The notes: generated by a model from the letters alone, not told the origin. Shown: positions 8,515 to 17,089, counted from the stretch's first letter. The stretch is DNA of 64,000 nt from CALMEC01 sp963765105 (GCA_963765105.1 CAVXUW010000002.1:1240001-1304000); one strand, 5' to 3'. Made by a program: numbers and translations.

Positions 8515-8604
8515 CTACGCCAAGAGGGCGTGGAGAACCAGAAGCGCGACGGACGCGAGTACGAAGCCGATTGATGCGTGTTGAAAGACGTCGCTGCGCT
8601 TCAC
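8515..8604 (-). CDS. 29-residue single-pass membrane peptide
   Basis: A very short frame starting at GTG 8604 with a Shine-Dalgarno-like AAGGAA at 8610-8615, 5 nt upstream. It encodes KRSDVFQHASIGF followed by the hydrophobic run VLASVALLVLHALLA, a single membrane span with a positively charged N-terminus. It lies 26 bp upstream of the CopC-CopD gene on the same strand and is probably the first gene of that transcript. It is too short for a family assignment; small one-span proteins of this sort often accompany membrane oxidases or transporters, which is inference. Confidence 0.5.
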   Translation of the reverse strand: MKRSDVFQHASIGFVLASVALLVLHALLA

Positions 8605-9233
8605 AGGGGTTCCTTGTCGAATGATTCCTTCCCTGTATCGAGCGCCCCCACCGATCCTTGATACACCGCAACAATTTTCGTACACGCCATCGCCTCGCTT
8701 CCCCCGCAACACGCGGACTTTTGCGCCCGGTTAGCGCTCTCCCCAACACTGATTCCACCAATTGGCAATCGACCGCACCTCGGCTGCCAATTGGTGAGGG
8801 CGCTCATTGCCAATTGCCAGTGCTACCGACCGCCGCGAAGTGGCCATCTCATCCGGTTGCCACTTGACCAACGGTCTGGTTGCCACTTGACCAACGGCCC
8901 GGTTGCCACTTGGCCGACCGTCCGGTTGCCACTTGGTGGGACATGAGAGTGCCACTTCGCAGAACACGGAGGCCCATGCTCCCTTCTGTTGCCGCAGGCC
9001 GAGTTCCCCGGCTGCCACTTGGCACGAGCGGTCACTACCAATTGGCAATTGGCAGAGTTGCCGACCACGTCATTGGACCGCCCAATTGGTTGCCACTTGG
9101 CCGACGGCCCGGTTGCCACTTGGCCAACGGCTGGGCTGGCGCGGGTTGAGGGCGGTATCGGGATCGTGTTCCTTGGGGGTGGTGGGGACGTTTGCCGGGC
9201 CGCTGAGGCGGCCGGCGCGACTACTATCGAGGG
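8605..9233. other. 629-bp non-coding divergent regulatory region
   Basis: The space between the minus-strand CopC-CopD unit and plus-strand ctaA holds no convincing gene. The short frames found here read through a repeat array and encode low-complexity strings such as KWQPD that follow the DNA repeats. The region holds the array of TTGCCACTTGG and CCAATTGG motifs described separately and must contain the divergent promoters. Confidence 0.7.
8758..9133. repeat. array of 23-bp repeats and AATTGG palindromes
   Basis: At least 13 copies of a related motif lie in 376 bp. Four copies beginning GGTTGCCACTTG start at 8855, 8878, 8901 and 8924, exactly 23 bp apart. Two more start at 9088 and 9111, again 23 bp apart. 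Single copies of TGCCACTT occur near 8949 and 9012, and an inverted one (GAAGTGGC) at 8837. A second type, based on the palindrome TGCCAATTGGCA, occurs near 8758, 8785, 8806, 9038 and 9081. Both types share the half-site TTGCCA/TGGCAA. The 23-bp spacing is close to two helical turns and there are no spacers, so this is not CRISPR. It looks like an operator or iteron array. Confidence 0.8.
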
Positions 9234-10145
9234 GTGACAACGCAGGCAGGCACCCGACCGACGCGTCGGATCACGGTGAACGAACGACAACTCGTGCGGG
9301 TGGCATGGACAGCGCTCGTTTCGCTTGTTCTGATCGTCCCGAGTGGCGCGTTGGTGCGGCTCACTGATTCGGGATTGGGGTGCCCAGACTGGCCGAAATG
9401 CAATGGGGAGGTCATCCCGAAGCTGGACGGGCACACGGCGATCGAGTACTCCAACCGCGTGTTCTCGGCGGTTGTCGTCCTTCTCTGCATCGTCGCGTGG
9501 CTGGCCGCGCGGCGCCTGCCGGGCGCCTCACGTCACCTGCGGCGCTGGGCCGCCGCTCCAGCGCTCCTGAGCCTCGCGCAGGGCCCTCTTGGGGCGCTCA
9601 CCGTCCTCAGCGACCTGCATCCGGTGATGGTGTCGAGCCACTTCCTGGTGTCGCTCCTCGCGCTCGGGGCAGGCGTCGTTGTGACCCTCCTCGCTCACGA
9701 ACATGCGCGCGGCGACGTGCGAGTGGCCGACCCGGCACGCCAACGTGTGATGGCAGTGGGGCTGACAACCCTGGGCGGGGTCATTGTCACCGGGGTGCTG
9801 GTGACGGCCTCCGGTCCCCATTCCGGTGACCCGGACGTGGTGCGCCGGTGGTGGAGCATCTCCGCCGCCGCCGCAGTTCACGTGCGTGTCGTCATCGCGT
9901 TTGTCGTCGTCGCGATCGCTGCAACGGTGTGGCTCTGGCGTCGCGGCCGCCCCGAACGCCTCCTGCTGCGACTCATCGGCGCCTTCGCCCCACTGCTCGC
10001 ACTTCAGATCGCGCTTGGCGAGTACCAGTACCGCAATCAACTGCCGTGGGAGGTCATCGTTTTCCACGTCACCGTCGCTGCCCTCGTCTGGGCGGTGGCA
10101 AGCGCGATCTGGTGGGTTGCGTCCCGCCCCGAGACTCCGCGCTAA
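9234..10145 (+). CDS. ctaA: heme A synthase
   Basis: COX15/CtaA family, 303 residues, which converts heme O to heme A for aa3-type cytochrome c oxidase in the cytoplasmic membrane. About eight membrane spans are visible. The family signature LTDSGLGCPDWPKC is at about 47-60, and His residues that bind heme occur in GHTAIEYSNR, HPVMVSSHF, AAVHVRVVIA and VIVFHVTVAAL. The GTG start at 9234 has GAGGG just upstream. The stop overlaps the convergent Nudix gene by 4 nt. The region just upstream is the 23-bp repeat array, which may control it. Confidence 0.93.
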   Translation: MTTQAGTRPTRRITVNERQLVRVAWTALVSLVLIVPSGALVRLTDSGLGCPDWPKCNGEVIPKLDGHTAIEYSNRVFSAVVVLLCIVAWLAARRLPGASRHLRRWAAAPALLSLAQGPLGALTVLSDLHPVMVSSHFLVSLLALGAGVVVTLLAHEHARGDVRVADPARQRVMAVGLTTLGGVIVTGVLVTASGPHSGDPDVVRRWWSISAAAAVHVRVVIAFVVVAIAATVWLWRRGRPERLLLRLIGAFAPLLALQIALGEYQYRNQLPWEVIVFHVTVAALVWAVASAIWWVASRPETPR

Positions 10146-10696
10146 CCCTCGCGGCGGCGACGCCATTCATGGAGCACCGGCACCGCATGATCCGGAAAGG
10201 CGATCTCCACCGGCAACGCATCCGCGGCAAACCACCCCACCTCCAACACCTCGCCCGGATCGATGATGGGGTCACGGTCGTCCACGGGCACCGCATCGAA
10301 GTAACACCCGAGAATCGTGTCGACGTCACCGTCCTCCGGGTTGCCGTAGCGGTCGAGCCATATCCCGATGAAACCCGTGATTCGAACCGCCAACCCGGTC
10401 TCCTCGCGCACCTCACGCACCGCCGCATCGGCCGGATGTTCCGGGCCGTCGCAAAAGCCGCCGGGGATGTCCCAATAGCCCCGCCATGGGGTGTTCGCGC
10501 GACGAATCAACAGGAGTCGTCCTTCGCGTACGACGAGTCCGCCGGCACAGGGTTTTGCGTTACGCCAATGGGTAACTCCACAAGCGGGACACGTGACGGG
10601 CGTGGACGCGTTGAGCGGTGCCCCACAAGACGAACAGAAGCGCTGCCAGACCGCGCTCAGCGGACCCGATTTGCTTTCGATTGGCACGGCACGCAC
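10142..10696 (-). CDS. Nudix hydrolase with N-terminal zinc ribbon
   Basis: A 184-residue protein with a zinc ribbon (CSSCGAP and CPACG, about 21-40) followed by a Nudix domain. The Nudix box is clear at about 79-101: GGFCDGPEHPADAAVREVRE then ETGL. Such proteins hydrolyse nucleoside diphosphate derivatives (NADH-type, nucleotide sugars or ADP-ribose); the substrate cannot be told from sequence. The start used (GTG 10696) lies 40 nt inside the upstream DksA-like gene; a second GTG is at 10687. The two genes are likely co-transcribed. Confidence 0.85.
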   Translation of the reverse strand: MRAVPIESKSGPLSAVWQRFCSSCGAPLNASTPVTCPACGVTHWRNAKPCAGGLVVREGRLLLIRRANTPWRGYWDIPGGFCDGPEHPADAAVREVREETGLAVRITGFIGIWLDRYGNPEDGDVDTILGCYFDAVPVDDRDPIIDPGEVLEVGWFAADALPVEIAFPDHAVPVLHEWRRRREG

Positions 10697-11013
10697 CGCT
10701 CGGCATCGGGAATCGCGACCAGCCGCCCCTCAGGAATTGCCCCGCCGCAGGAAACGCACGTGCCATACGTGCCGTGCGTAATCGCCGCGCGGGCCCGCTC
10801 GATGCTCTCAATGCGCTCGCGCAGTCGCCCCTGAAGGCGCAAGTCGTGTTCGCGCATCTCCGCATCGCTTGCCGCTTCCGCAGGATGATGATGACCGTCG
10901 GAACGCTCGTTGCCGTCTGCCGCCAGGTCGTGTTTTTCCGCAGAACTCCGTAAATCGTTCTCGAGTTCCAGGAGCCGCGCGGTCGCGGCGGCAAAAGTTG
11001 CGGAATTGGCCAT
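10657..11013 (-). CDS. DksA/TraR-family zinc-finger protein
   Basis: A 118-residue protein from ATG 11013 (an upstream GTG-type start at 11040 adds nine residues). The first part is an alpha-helical coiled coil rich in Glu/Arg, and the C-terminus has a four-cysteine zinc finger of the DksA/TraR type (CVSCGG, 17 residues, CVPC; about Cys86, 89, 107, 110). In E. coli DksA binds RNA polymerase through the secondary channel; actinobacterial relatives are common but mostly unstudied. The acidic DxxDxA tip of true DksA is not evident. It is followed by, and overlaps, the Nudix gene. Confidence 0.8.
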   Translation of the reverse strand: MANSATFAAATARLLELENDLRSSAEKHDLAADGNERSDGHHHPAEAASDAEMREHDLRLQGRLRERIESIERARAAITHGTYGTCVSCGGAIPEGRLVAIPDAERCVPCQSKANRVR

Positions 11014-11111
11014 TCCGGGGAGTGTGACAGCCCGCGGCACCCAGGAACAAGGCGCCGGCCCGAGGTCGGGTACTACCCTCCGCCGATGAACCTGTTGTCA
11101 GAGAGGGCCGA

Positions 11112-12068
11112 ATGACGCTTGCCATCGACGCAGAGGGACTCCAAAGGACGTTCACGGGCGGCATCACGGCGGTCGCCGGGGTCGACCTCGCCGTCTCATC
11201 GGGCGAAATCTTTGGTTTCCTCGGCCCGAACGGCGCAGGAAAGAGCACCATGGTGCGGATGCTGACAACCCTCCTGCGCCCCACCGGGGGCCGGGCGACG
11301 GTCGCCGGCCATGATGTGGTCGATGACGCGGACGCCGTGCGCCGACGCATCGGGGTGGCGCTCCAGGACGCCGCGATCGATCCGTTCATGACCGGCCGGG
11401 AACTTCTGCGCCTGCAGGCAGTGCTGCACGGCATCTCACGCGCCGACGGTCGCGCGCGCGCCCAAGCGCTCCTCGAACAACTCGACCTCACGGATGCCGC
11501 CGATCGCCGGGTGGGCACTTACTCCGGGGGAATGCGGCGACGGCTCGACTTGGCTCTCTCGCTGGTTCACGAGCCGATTGTGCTGTTCCTGGACGAGCCC
11601 ACGACCGGGCTCGATCCGTTGTCGCGCAACACTGTCTGGGATGAGGTGCGGCGCCTCAACCGAGAGCGGGGAACCACGGTCTTTCTCACCACCCAGTACC
11701 TGGAAGAAGCCGATCAGCTCGCCGGGCGAATCGCCATCATCGACCACGGCCGTATTGTTGCCGCCGGCACCCCCGCCGAATTGAAGGCCTCGGTCGGTGA
11801 CCCCACCCTCACCATCACCCTCGCCGACGCGAACGACCATGAACGCGCCGAGTCGATGATGGCACCGTTCGGTATCCCGCTCCCGGCCGCCGGGAGTCGT
11901 GTGGCCATACGCCTGGCCGGTGGCGCGGCCGGCGTCGCTCCTGTCGTACGGGCGCTGGATCAGGCTCACATTGCTGTGGCGGGGCTCGACATGGCCGAAC
12001 CGTCACTCGACGACGTGTTTCTCGCAAACACCGGCCGCACCCTCGCGGCCGACGAGGACGACGCGTGA
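11112..12068 (+). CDS. ABC exporter ATP-binding protein (DrrA-like)
   Basis: A 318-residue ATPase of the daunorubicin-resistance (DrrA) type. Walker A is GPNGAGKST (about 38-46), the signature is YSGGMRRR (about 137-144), Walker B is LFLDEPTTGLD (about 157-167) and the H-loop region is TTQYLEEAD. The C-terminal 80 residues (ITLADANDHERAE onward) form the extra domain seen in this subfamily. It works with the two permeases encoded immediately downstream, overlapping by 4 nt (GTGA). The substrate is unknown; the family exports drugs, lipids or glycolipids. Confidence 0.92.
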   Translation: MTLAIDAEGLQRTFTGGITAVAGVDLAVSSGEIFGFLGPNGAGKSTMVRMLTTLLRPTGGRATVAGHDVVDDADAVRRRIGVALQDAAIDPFMTGRELLRLQAVLHGISRADGRARAQALLEQLDLTDAADRRVGTYSGGMRRRLDLALSLVHEPIVLFLDEPTTGLDPLSRNTVWDEVRRLNRERGTTVFLTTQYLEEADQLAGRIAIIDHGRIVAAGTPAELKASVGDPTLTITLADANDHERAESMMAPFGIPLPAAGSRVAIRLAGGAAGVAPVVRALDQAHIAVAGLDMAEPSLDDVFLANTGRTLAADEDDA

Positions 12069-12847
12069 TTGCCGCCCGCCAAACAGCGGCCCTGGCGTGG
12101 CGTTCGATCGTGACCACCTTGCGCATCCCCCAGTCATGGTTTCCCAGCTTGTTTTTCCCCTTGATGCTGATGGCCATCTTCACCGGCTCGTTCGGAGAGG
12201 CCCCCGGGCGTGTGCCCGGTTTTCCGCCGGTGCGCGGCTTTCTCGACTTCGCCGTCGCCGGGTCAGTGCTGCAGGGGGTGCTCATCGCCGGAACCGGGGC
12301 GGGCGCCGCTTTTGCCGCCGACATGGAAACCGGCTTCTTCGACCGGTTGGTTGCCTCACCCGTGTCACGGTGGGCAATTCTCACCGGGCGGCTGGGAGCG
12401 AGCGTTGCCCAGGGCGTGGTCCAGGGCCTGATCTTTCTGGCGATCGCTGTGACATTCGGAGCGCGTATCAACGGCGGGTTCGCCGGCTTGGGCATCCTCG
12501 CCGTCTACGCCGCGCTTCTGTCGGTTGCCATCGGTGGGCTCGGCGTCATCCTGGCCATCCGCACCGGCTCGGGCGAAGCAGTGCAGGGCACCTTTCCGCT
12601 CTTTTTTATCCTGTTGTTCTTCTCATCGGCGTTCTTCCCGCGTGAGACGATGACCGGCTGGTACCGGGCGGTGGCCGACGTCAACCCCATCTCCCACGTC
12701 GTGGAAGGCATGCGCGCACAGATGATCGACTCGGGTGACACGCGCACCACGCTCATCGGTCTGGCCATCGCCGTCGGCCTGGCGGCGCTGTCGATCGCGG
12801 TCGCGTCACTCGCCTACCGACGCCGCCTGGCGACGGTGGGCGCATGA
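12065..12847 (+). CDS. ABC-2 type permease (DrrB-like), first subunit
   Basis: A 260-residue ABC-2 permease with about six membrane spans. It has family features such as PSLFFPLMLMAIFTGSFG near the N-terminus, ADMETGFFDRLVASPVSRW in the coupling region (about 80-99) and the late YRAVADVNPISHVVEGMR motif (about 200-217). The start overlaps the ATPase stop and the stop overlaps the next permease start, so the three genes form a tight operon and probably a heterodimeric exporter. Confidence 0.9.
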   Translation: MIAARQTAALAWRSIVTTLRIPQSWFPSLFFPLMLMAIFTGSFGEAPGRVPGFPPVRGFLDFAVAGSVLQGVLIAGTGAGAAFAADMETGFFDRLVASPVSRWAILTGRLGASVAQGVVQGLIFLAIAVTFGARINGGFAGLGILAVYAALLSVAIGGLGVILAIRTGSGEAVQGTFPLFFILLFFSSAFFPRETMTGWYRAVADVNPISHVVEGMRAQMIDSGDTRTTLIGLAIAVGLAALSIAVASLAYRRRLATVGA

Positions 12848-13608
12848 GATACGCCCTCACCACCAGCCTCGGCCTGGCGGCCCGCAACCTCCTGCTCGTG
12901 CGGCGCGTTCCGTCGGTGTTCATCCCGTCACTTGTCATGCCGTTGTTCATCCTCATCGCAACGGCTGGCGCGTTTCGCGGTATCGGCGCGCTGCCCGCCT
13001 TCGAGGGGGCCAACTATCTCGACTTCACGCTGCCGATGGCGGCCACGATGGGAGCAGGCTTCGCCGGTGTCAACGCGGGAATGACCATGGCTCGCGACCT
13101 GGAAGGGGGTTTCTTCGATCGGCTCCACGCAAGCCCGGTGCCCCGTGTGTCGTTGCTCGCCGGGCCGCTGATTGCCGCCGCAGCGCGCAGCTTGTTCACG
13201 ACCACGGTGGTGTACGTCGCTGCGCTGATCGGCCGAGCGGACCTTCCCGGCCCGCTCGACATCGCCGTTGTCTACGGCGTTGCGGTGGCGTTCGGTGCCG
13301 CGGCCTCGTTGTGGGCCCTTGGCGTGGCGCTTCGTGCACGCAGCGTTCAGGCGACGCCCTTGATGCAGGTGGTCGTCTTCCTCTCGGTCTTTACCTCCGT
13401 TGCCTACACCCCACGCAGCGCGCTTCGGGGTTGGCTCTCTCGAGTGGCCGACGTGAACCCCGTGACGTACCTGCTCGAGGCCTCACGCGATGCCCAACTC
13501 GGCGGGTGGCAGTGGTCGTCGCTCGGCCCTGCCCTCATTTCCGTCGGCGCCATCCTCGTGATCACCGGGATTTTTGCGTTTCGCGGCCTGCGCCGCACGG
13601 TGGGCTGA
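12844..13608 (+). CDS. ABC-2 type permease (DrrB-like), second subunit
   Basis: A 254-residue ABC-2 permease homologous to the preceding one: VPSVFIPSLVMPLFILIAT, MARDLEGGFFDRLHASPVPR and SRVADVNPVTYLLEASRD correspond to the same positions in its neighbour. The pair therefore arose by duplication. The start ATG at 12844 overlaps the upstream stop (ATGA). It completes the transporter with the upstream ATPase. Confidence 0.9.
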   Translation: MRYALTTSLGLAARNLLLVRRVPSVFIPSLVMPLFILIATAGAFRGIGALPAFEGANYLDFTLPMAATMGAGFAGVNAGMTMARDLEGGFFDRLHASPVPRVSLLAGPLIAAAARSLFTTTVVYVAALIGRADLPGPLDIAVVYGVAVAFGAAASLWALGVALRARSVQATPLMQVVVFLSVFTSVAYTPRSALRGWLSRVADVNPVTYLLEASRDAQLGGWQWSSLGPALISVGAILVITGIFAFRGLRRTVG

Positions 13609-13657
13609 CGGACCAAGAGCCGATGGCTCCGACCACGGTCGCTTGTATGCTCGCCCG

Positions 13658-14785
13658 GTGTCTTCGCGAAGCCGACTGCTGGCGTTGCTCGCCGCAACAG
13701 CCCTCACCAGCACCACGATTTCCGCGTCGTTGGTGGCCGGTGCCGACCCGAAGGGTGCGCTGTCGTGCGTTCACCCGCTCGACGCCGCCGGCATCGATCG
13801 GGTTCTGACCGCCGCCGGTAGTCCCTTGGCAGGCCAGGGAACCACATTTGTGAACGCGGCCGCATCGGCCGGCCTCGACCCGCGCGCCCTCGTCGCGATC
13901 GCCGGTCACGAAACGATCCTGCAGACCTACGGCCCCGCAAACGCCATTCACAATGCCTTCGGGATCGGCCCCGGGCGAGCGTTCGCCACAGACGCCGACG
14001 CCATTTCCTTCGCCGCGAACCTGTTGGCCAAGAACTACGTCGGTGACGGCCGCCGCACACTCGACGAGATCAGCGGTAAGTGGGCACCCCTCGGCGTCGC
14101 GAATGACCCCACCAACCTCAATGCCAACTGGGTGAGCGGGGTCGGAACGCTCTACGGACGCCTGGGCGGCAACCCCGACGCGCCGATCACACTCGACAAC
14201 CAGCCGGCCACCGATTGCGCAGCGCCACCCGCTCCCACGCCCACACCGGCCACGCCCAGCGCTCCCGCCGGCTCGCCCGCCGCCGGGGTTGTGGCCTGGA
14301 ATGGCACCCCGCCAGTGGTCACCGAGGCGCTAATGGAACGCGGCGCCGACCCCGCCGGCGGCGGTCCGGCAAGTGTTGCCGGCTTTGTATTCCCCTACGT
14401 GCCCGCGGGCACACCCATTCGCTATACCGACGACTTCTCAGACGCCGGCGCAACGCCGTGCTTCGGCCGCAACCTCCGCTGTGCGATCACGCTTGACGGT
14501 GGGCCCAACACGCGAGTCGTTGCCGCCATCGCCGGACAGCTTCAACCGGCCTCACCTGCCGAACAAGCGACCGGAATCGCTTTCTGGATCTTCGGTACCG
14601 GCGGCGATCGCATCGGCTACAGCGGCCTCGCGAGTTATCAACCGAACATCGCCGCCGGGGCTGTCGTCACCGCCGGCCAGGAGATCGGGATGAGCACGCG
14701 GGTAACGCAAGTCACCTGGGAGCGCGCCGGACAACGGATCAACCCGTTTGCCCTCCTCAGCGCGACCCGTGTCGGCGACGCGTAG
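13658..14785 (+). CDS. secreted cell-wall protein: glucosaminidase-like plus degenerate M23 domain
   Basis: A 375-residue secreted protein from GTG 13658, with a signal peptide (LLALLAATALTSTTISASLVAGA). Residues about 50-160 resemble an N-acetylglucosaminidase-type muramidase domain (PRALVAIAGHETILQTYG with a candidate catalytic Glu, then NAFGIG and NLLAKNYVGDGRRTLDEI). A Pro/Ala/Thr linker (about 187-210) leads to a C-terminal domain with the outline of an M23/LytM fold (VVAAIAGQLQ, VVTAGQEIGMSTR, INPFALL). The HxH zinc ligands of M23 peptidases are absent: the position usually HLHFE reads VTQVTWER. This domain is probably non-catalytic, perhaps a binding or activator module. It lies 49 bp after the ABC exporter operon. 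Confidence 0.7.
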   Translation: MSSRSRLLALLAATALTSTTISASLVAGADPKGALSCVHPLDAAGIDRVLTAAGSPLAGQGTTFVNAAASAGLDPRALVAIAGHETILQTYGPANAIHNAFGIGPGRAFATDADAISFAANLLAKNYVGDGRRTLDEISGKWAPLGVANDPTNLNANWVSGVGTLYGRLGGNPDAPITLDNQPATDCAAPPAPTPTPATPSAPAGSPAAGVVAWNGTPPVVTEALMERGADPAGGGPASVAGFVFPYVPAGTPIRYTDDFSDAGATPCFGRNLRCAITLDGGPNTRVVAAIAGQLQPASPAEQATGIAFWIFGTGGDRIGYSGLASYQPNIAAGAVVTAGQEIGMSTRVTQVTWERAGQRINPFALLSATRVGDA

Positions 14786-15065
14786 TACCTGACCATACGG
14801 ACAGGACCGACCCCGACTTTCGTTCAGTTGTTCCAAAAAACTTATGGCGCTACCGTTCTCTTTGCCCTGTTGATCAGGGCATCCGCGGGTCGTGTTGCGG
14901 ACGCGCGCGGGTGCGGGATCCGCCTCCCTGGATGACGGGAGGGGCTCGGGGGGTTGCTTTAGTAGCCCAGTCTTGAGTTTGCGCGTCCGCCGGCCCCGGA
15001 ATCTCCGGGCAACCGCTCTCATCGGTCGGTACTCTCCCTCGCCCAAACACCGAAGGAGACGGCCT

Positions 15066-16064
15066 GTGGACGCGGTTCAACTGACGGAAACCGGAAAGCC
15101 CGAGGTTCTGCGCCTCTCGACGGTGCCGAGCCCAAAGGCGGGCGCCGGTGAGGTTCTTGTGGAACTGCGTGCCGCGGCGCTCAACCGCCGCGACGTTTTC
15201 CTGCGGAAGGGCATTGCCCCGTCCCCCCTCCCCGTCATTCCCGGCTCCGACGGGGCCGGGGTCGTACGCACGGTGGGTCGTGGTGTCACCGGCGTGGCCA
15301 AGGGCGACGAGGTCGTCATCTTTCCCTCACTGGGATGGGGTGGCGGAGAAGCAGCGCCGCAACCGGGCTTTCGCATCCTCGGTGGCCCCGACGACGGCAC
15401 ATATGCCGAACTCATCCGCATCCCGGCCGAGAACGTCTTCCCCAAGCCTGCGCGGCTGTCGTGGGAAGAAGCCGCGGCCCTACCACTGGCCGGGCTCACC
15501 GCATGGCGCGCCCTCATCTCCCGGTGCCAACTCAAACCCGGCGAGACCGTGCTGGTGCTGGGCATCGGCGGTGGGGTTGCCACGTTTGCCCTGCACATCG
15601 CCCGCGCCGCCGGTGCTCGCGTCGTCGTGACCTCGTCGTCCGACGAGAAGTTGGCTCGCGCCCGTGAGCTGGGCGCCGCCCACGGGGTCAACTACACCGC
15701 GGACGACTGGGTCGACCAGGTCAAGGCCGTCACGGGTGGCGGCGTCGACGTTGTGGTCGATTCGGTGGGCTCCACGTGGGCCGACAGCGTCAATTGCCTG
15801 CGTCCCGGCGGGCGCATCGTGGTATTCGGCGGAACCGGCGGCGGCAAGGTGGAGATGATGATCCGGCCCGTCACGATGGGTCAGGTCTCGATCCTCGGCA
15901 CCACCATGGGCAGCGCCCGCGACTTCGCCGGCCTCCTTGCCGCGGTGAATACACAGGCGTGGGTGCCGGTCATCGACAGCATCCGCCCAATGGGAGAGGC
16001 CGCCGCCGCCCATGCACGTGAAGAGGCCGGCGAGCACTTCGGCAAGCTTGTGCTGGTGCCGTGA
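15066..16064 (+). CDS. zinc-free MDR-family quinone oxidoreductase
   Basis: A 332-residue NAD(P)H-dependent oxidoreductase of the medium-chain dehydrogenase (quinone oxidoreductase) family. The N-terminal GroES-like domain has AAALNRRDVFLRKG and PGSDGAGVV; the Rossmann domain has VLGIGGGVATFALHIARAAG (about 166-185), VTSSSDEKLARARELGA and VVDSVGSTW. GTG 15066 is preceded by AAGGAG at good distance. Zinc-ligand cysteines are lacking. The gene overlaps the next (M42 peptidase) by GTGA. The 280 bp upstream contain several short hairpins, for example GCCCTG/CAGGGC around 14865-14881, but no element I can name. Confidence 0.88.
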   Translation: MDAVQLTETGKPEVLRLSTVPSPKAGAGEVLVELRAAALNRRDVFLRKGIAPSPLPVIPGSDGAGVVRTVGRGVTGVAKGDEVVIFPSLGWGGGEAAPQPGFRILGGPDDGTYAELIRIPAENVFPKPARLSWEEAAALPLAGLTAWRALISRCQLKPGETVLVLGIGGGVATFALHIARAAGARVVVTSSSDEKLARARELGAAHGVNYTADDWVDQVKAVTGGGVDVVVDSVGSTWADSVNCLRPGGRIVVFGGTGGGKVEMMIRPVTMGQVSILGTTMGSARDFAGLLAAVNTQAWVPVIDSIRPMGEAAAAHAREEAGEHFGKLVLVP

Positions 16065-17089
16065 ACCACGCCCTGCTCACCGCCCTGTGCGAGGCCGCCG
16101 GACCGTCGGGTCGCGAGGAACGCATCCGCGACCTCGTCCGCCCCGCGCTCGAAGCGGCCGGAGCAACCGTCGAGAGCGACCCCCTCGGTGGGCTCATCGG
16201 AACCCGGCCGGGCTCCGGAGGACCACGGGTGATGCTGGCCGCCCACATGGACGAGATCGGTCTCATGGTCACGCACATCGACGACCGCGGCTACCTGCGT
16301 TTCGTTCCTCTCGGTGGGTGGGACGCGCGCACGCTCGTGGGGCAACGCGTCATGGTCCACGGACGTGAGGACATCCCCGGCATCGTGGGAACAACCCCCG
16401 TTCATCTGCTGGATGAGGCCGCCCGTCAGAAGGCGCCAAAGCTCGAGGACCTGGCTGTCGACACGGGCCTCACCGCAAGCCGCGTGCGCGAGCTGGTGCG
16501 CCAGGGTGATGTCATCACCAGAACACGCACGCTGGAGACATTGGGCGACCTCATCACCGGGAAGAGCCTCGACGACCGCGTCGGCGTGTTCGTGATGCTC
16601 GAAGCCATGGCGCGCCTTGGGGAGACGGCGGCCGACGTCGTCGCCGCCGCCACCGTTCAGGAGGAAGTGGGCCTGCGCGGCGCGAAGGTGGCCGCCGCGC
16701 GGGTGCGCCCCGACATCGCTATCGCCATCGACACCTGCCCCGCCGACGACGGCCCGGGAACCCCCACCAGCGGCCCCTCAACCCGCCTCGGTCAAGGCAC
16801 AGCCATTCGCCTCTTGGACGCCAGCGCCATCGGCTCACCGCCGCTCACCGACCTGCTGGTGCGTGTCGCGGAGGAGCGCTCCATCCCGTACCAGTTTCAC
16901 GTGTCGAACAAAGGCGGCACCGACACGCAATCGCTCCAGCTGGCCGGTGAGGGCGCCATCGCCGGGTGCATCTCCATCCCCACCCGCTACGTTCACACCA
17001 GCGTCGAGGCCTGCCATCCCGACGACATCGCGGCATCGATCGACCTGTTGGTGGGTGTGCTGGAACACGCGCACGAGCTGGCCGTGTAG
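16061..17089 (+). CDS. M42-family aminopeptidase
   Basis: A 342-residue dinuclear metallo-aminopeptidase of the M42 (glutamyl aminopeptidase/FrvX) family that trims peptides in the cytoplasm, usually as a dodecameric tetrahedron. Metal and catalytic residues are visible: His62 and Asp64 in AAHMDEIG, Asp in GKSLDDRVG (about 170-178), the Glu pair in VQEEVGLRG (about 203-211), Asp in AIDTCPADD and the late His in RYVHTSVE. The GTG start overlaps the upstream stop. The 3' end overlaps the convergent rhomboid gene by 97 nt. Confidence 0.92.
   Translation: MNHALLTALCEAAGPSGREERIRDLVRPALEAAGATVESDPLGGLIGTRPGSGGPRVMLAAHMDEIGLMVTHIDDRGYLRFVPLGGWDARTLVGQRVMVHGREDIPGIVGTTPVHLLDEAARQKAPKLEDLAVDTGLTASRVRELVRQGDVITRTRTLETLGDLITGKSLDDRVGVFVMLEAMARLGETAADVVAAATVQEEVGLRGAKVAAARVRPDIAIAIDTCPADDGPGTPTSGPSTRLGQGTAIRLLDASAIGSPPLTDLLVRVAEERSIPYQFHVSNKGGTDTQSLQLAGEGAIAGCISIPTRYVHTSVEACHPDDIAASIDLLVGVLEHAHELAV

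Noticed and set aside
8731..9048. Minus-strand frame encoding repeated KWQPD and GQVA strings
   Set aside because: The repeats follow the 23-bp DNA units and shift frame with them; composition is not that of a protein and no start signal is evident.
8855..9133. CRISPR array
   Set aside because: Units are directly adjacent or irregularly spaced with no unique spacers of constant length and no cas genes nearby.
14786..15065. Riboswitch (c-di-AMP type) between the cell-wall gene and the quinone oxidoreductase
   Set aside because: Several hairpins occur, but I cannot match the conserved blocks of any riboswitch class, and the element would lie downstream of the cell-wall gene.
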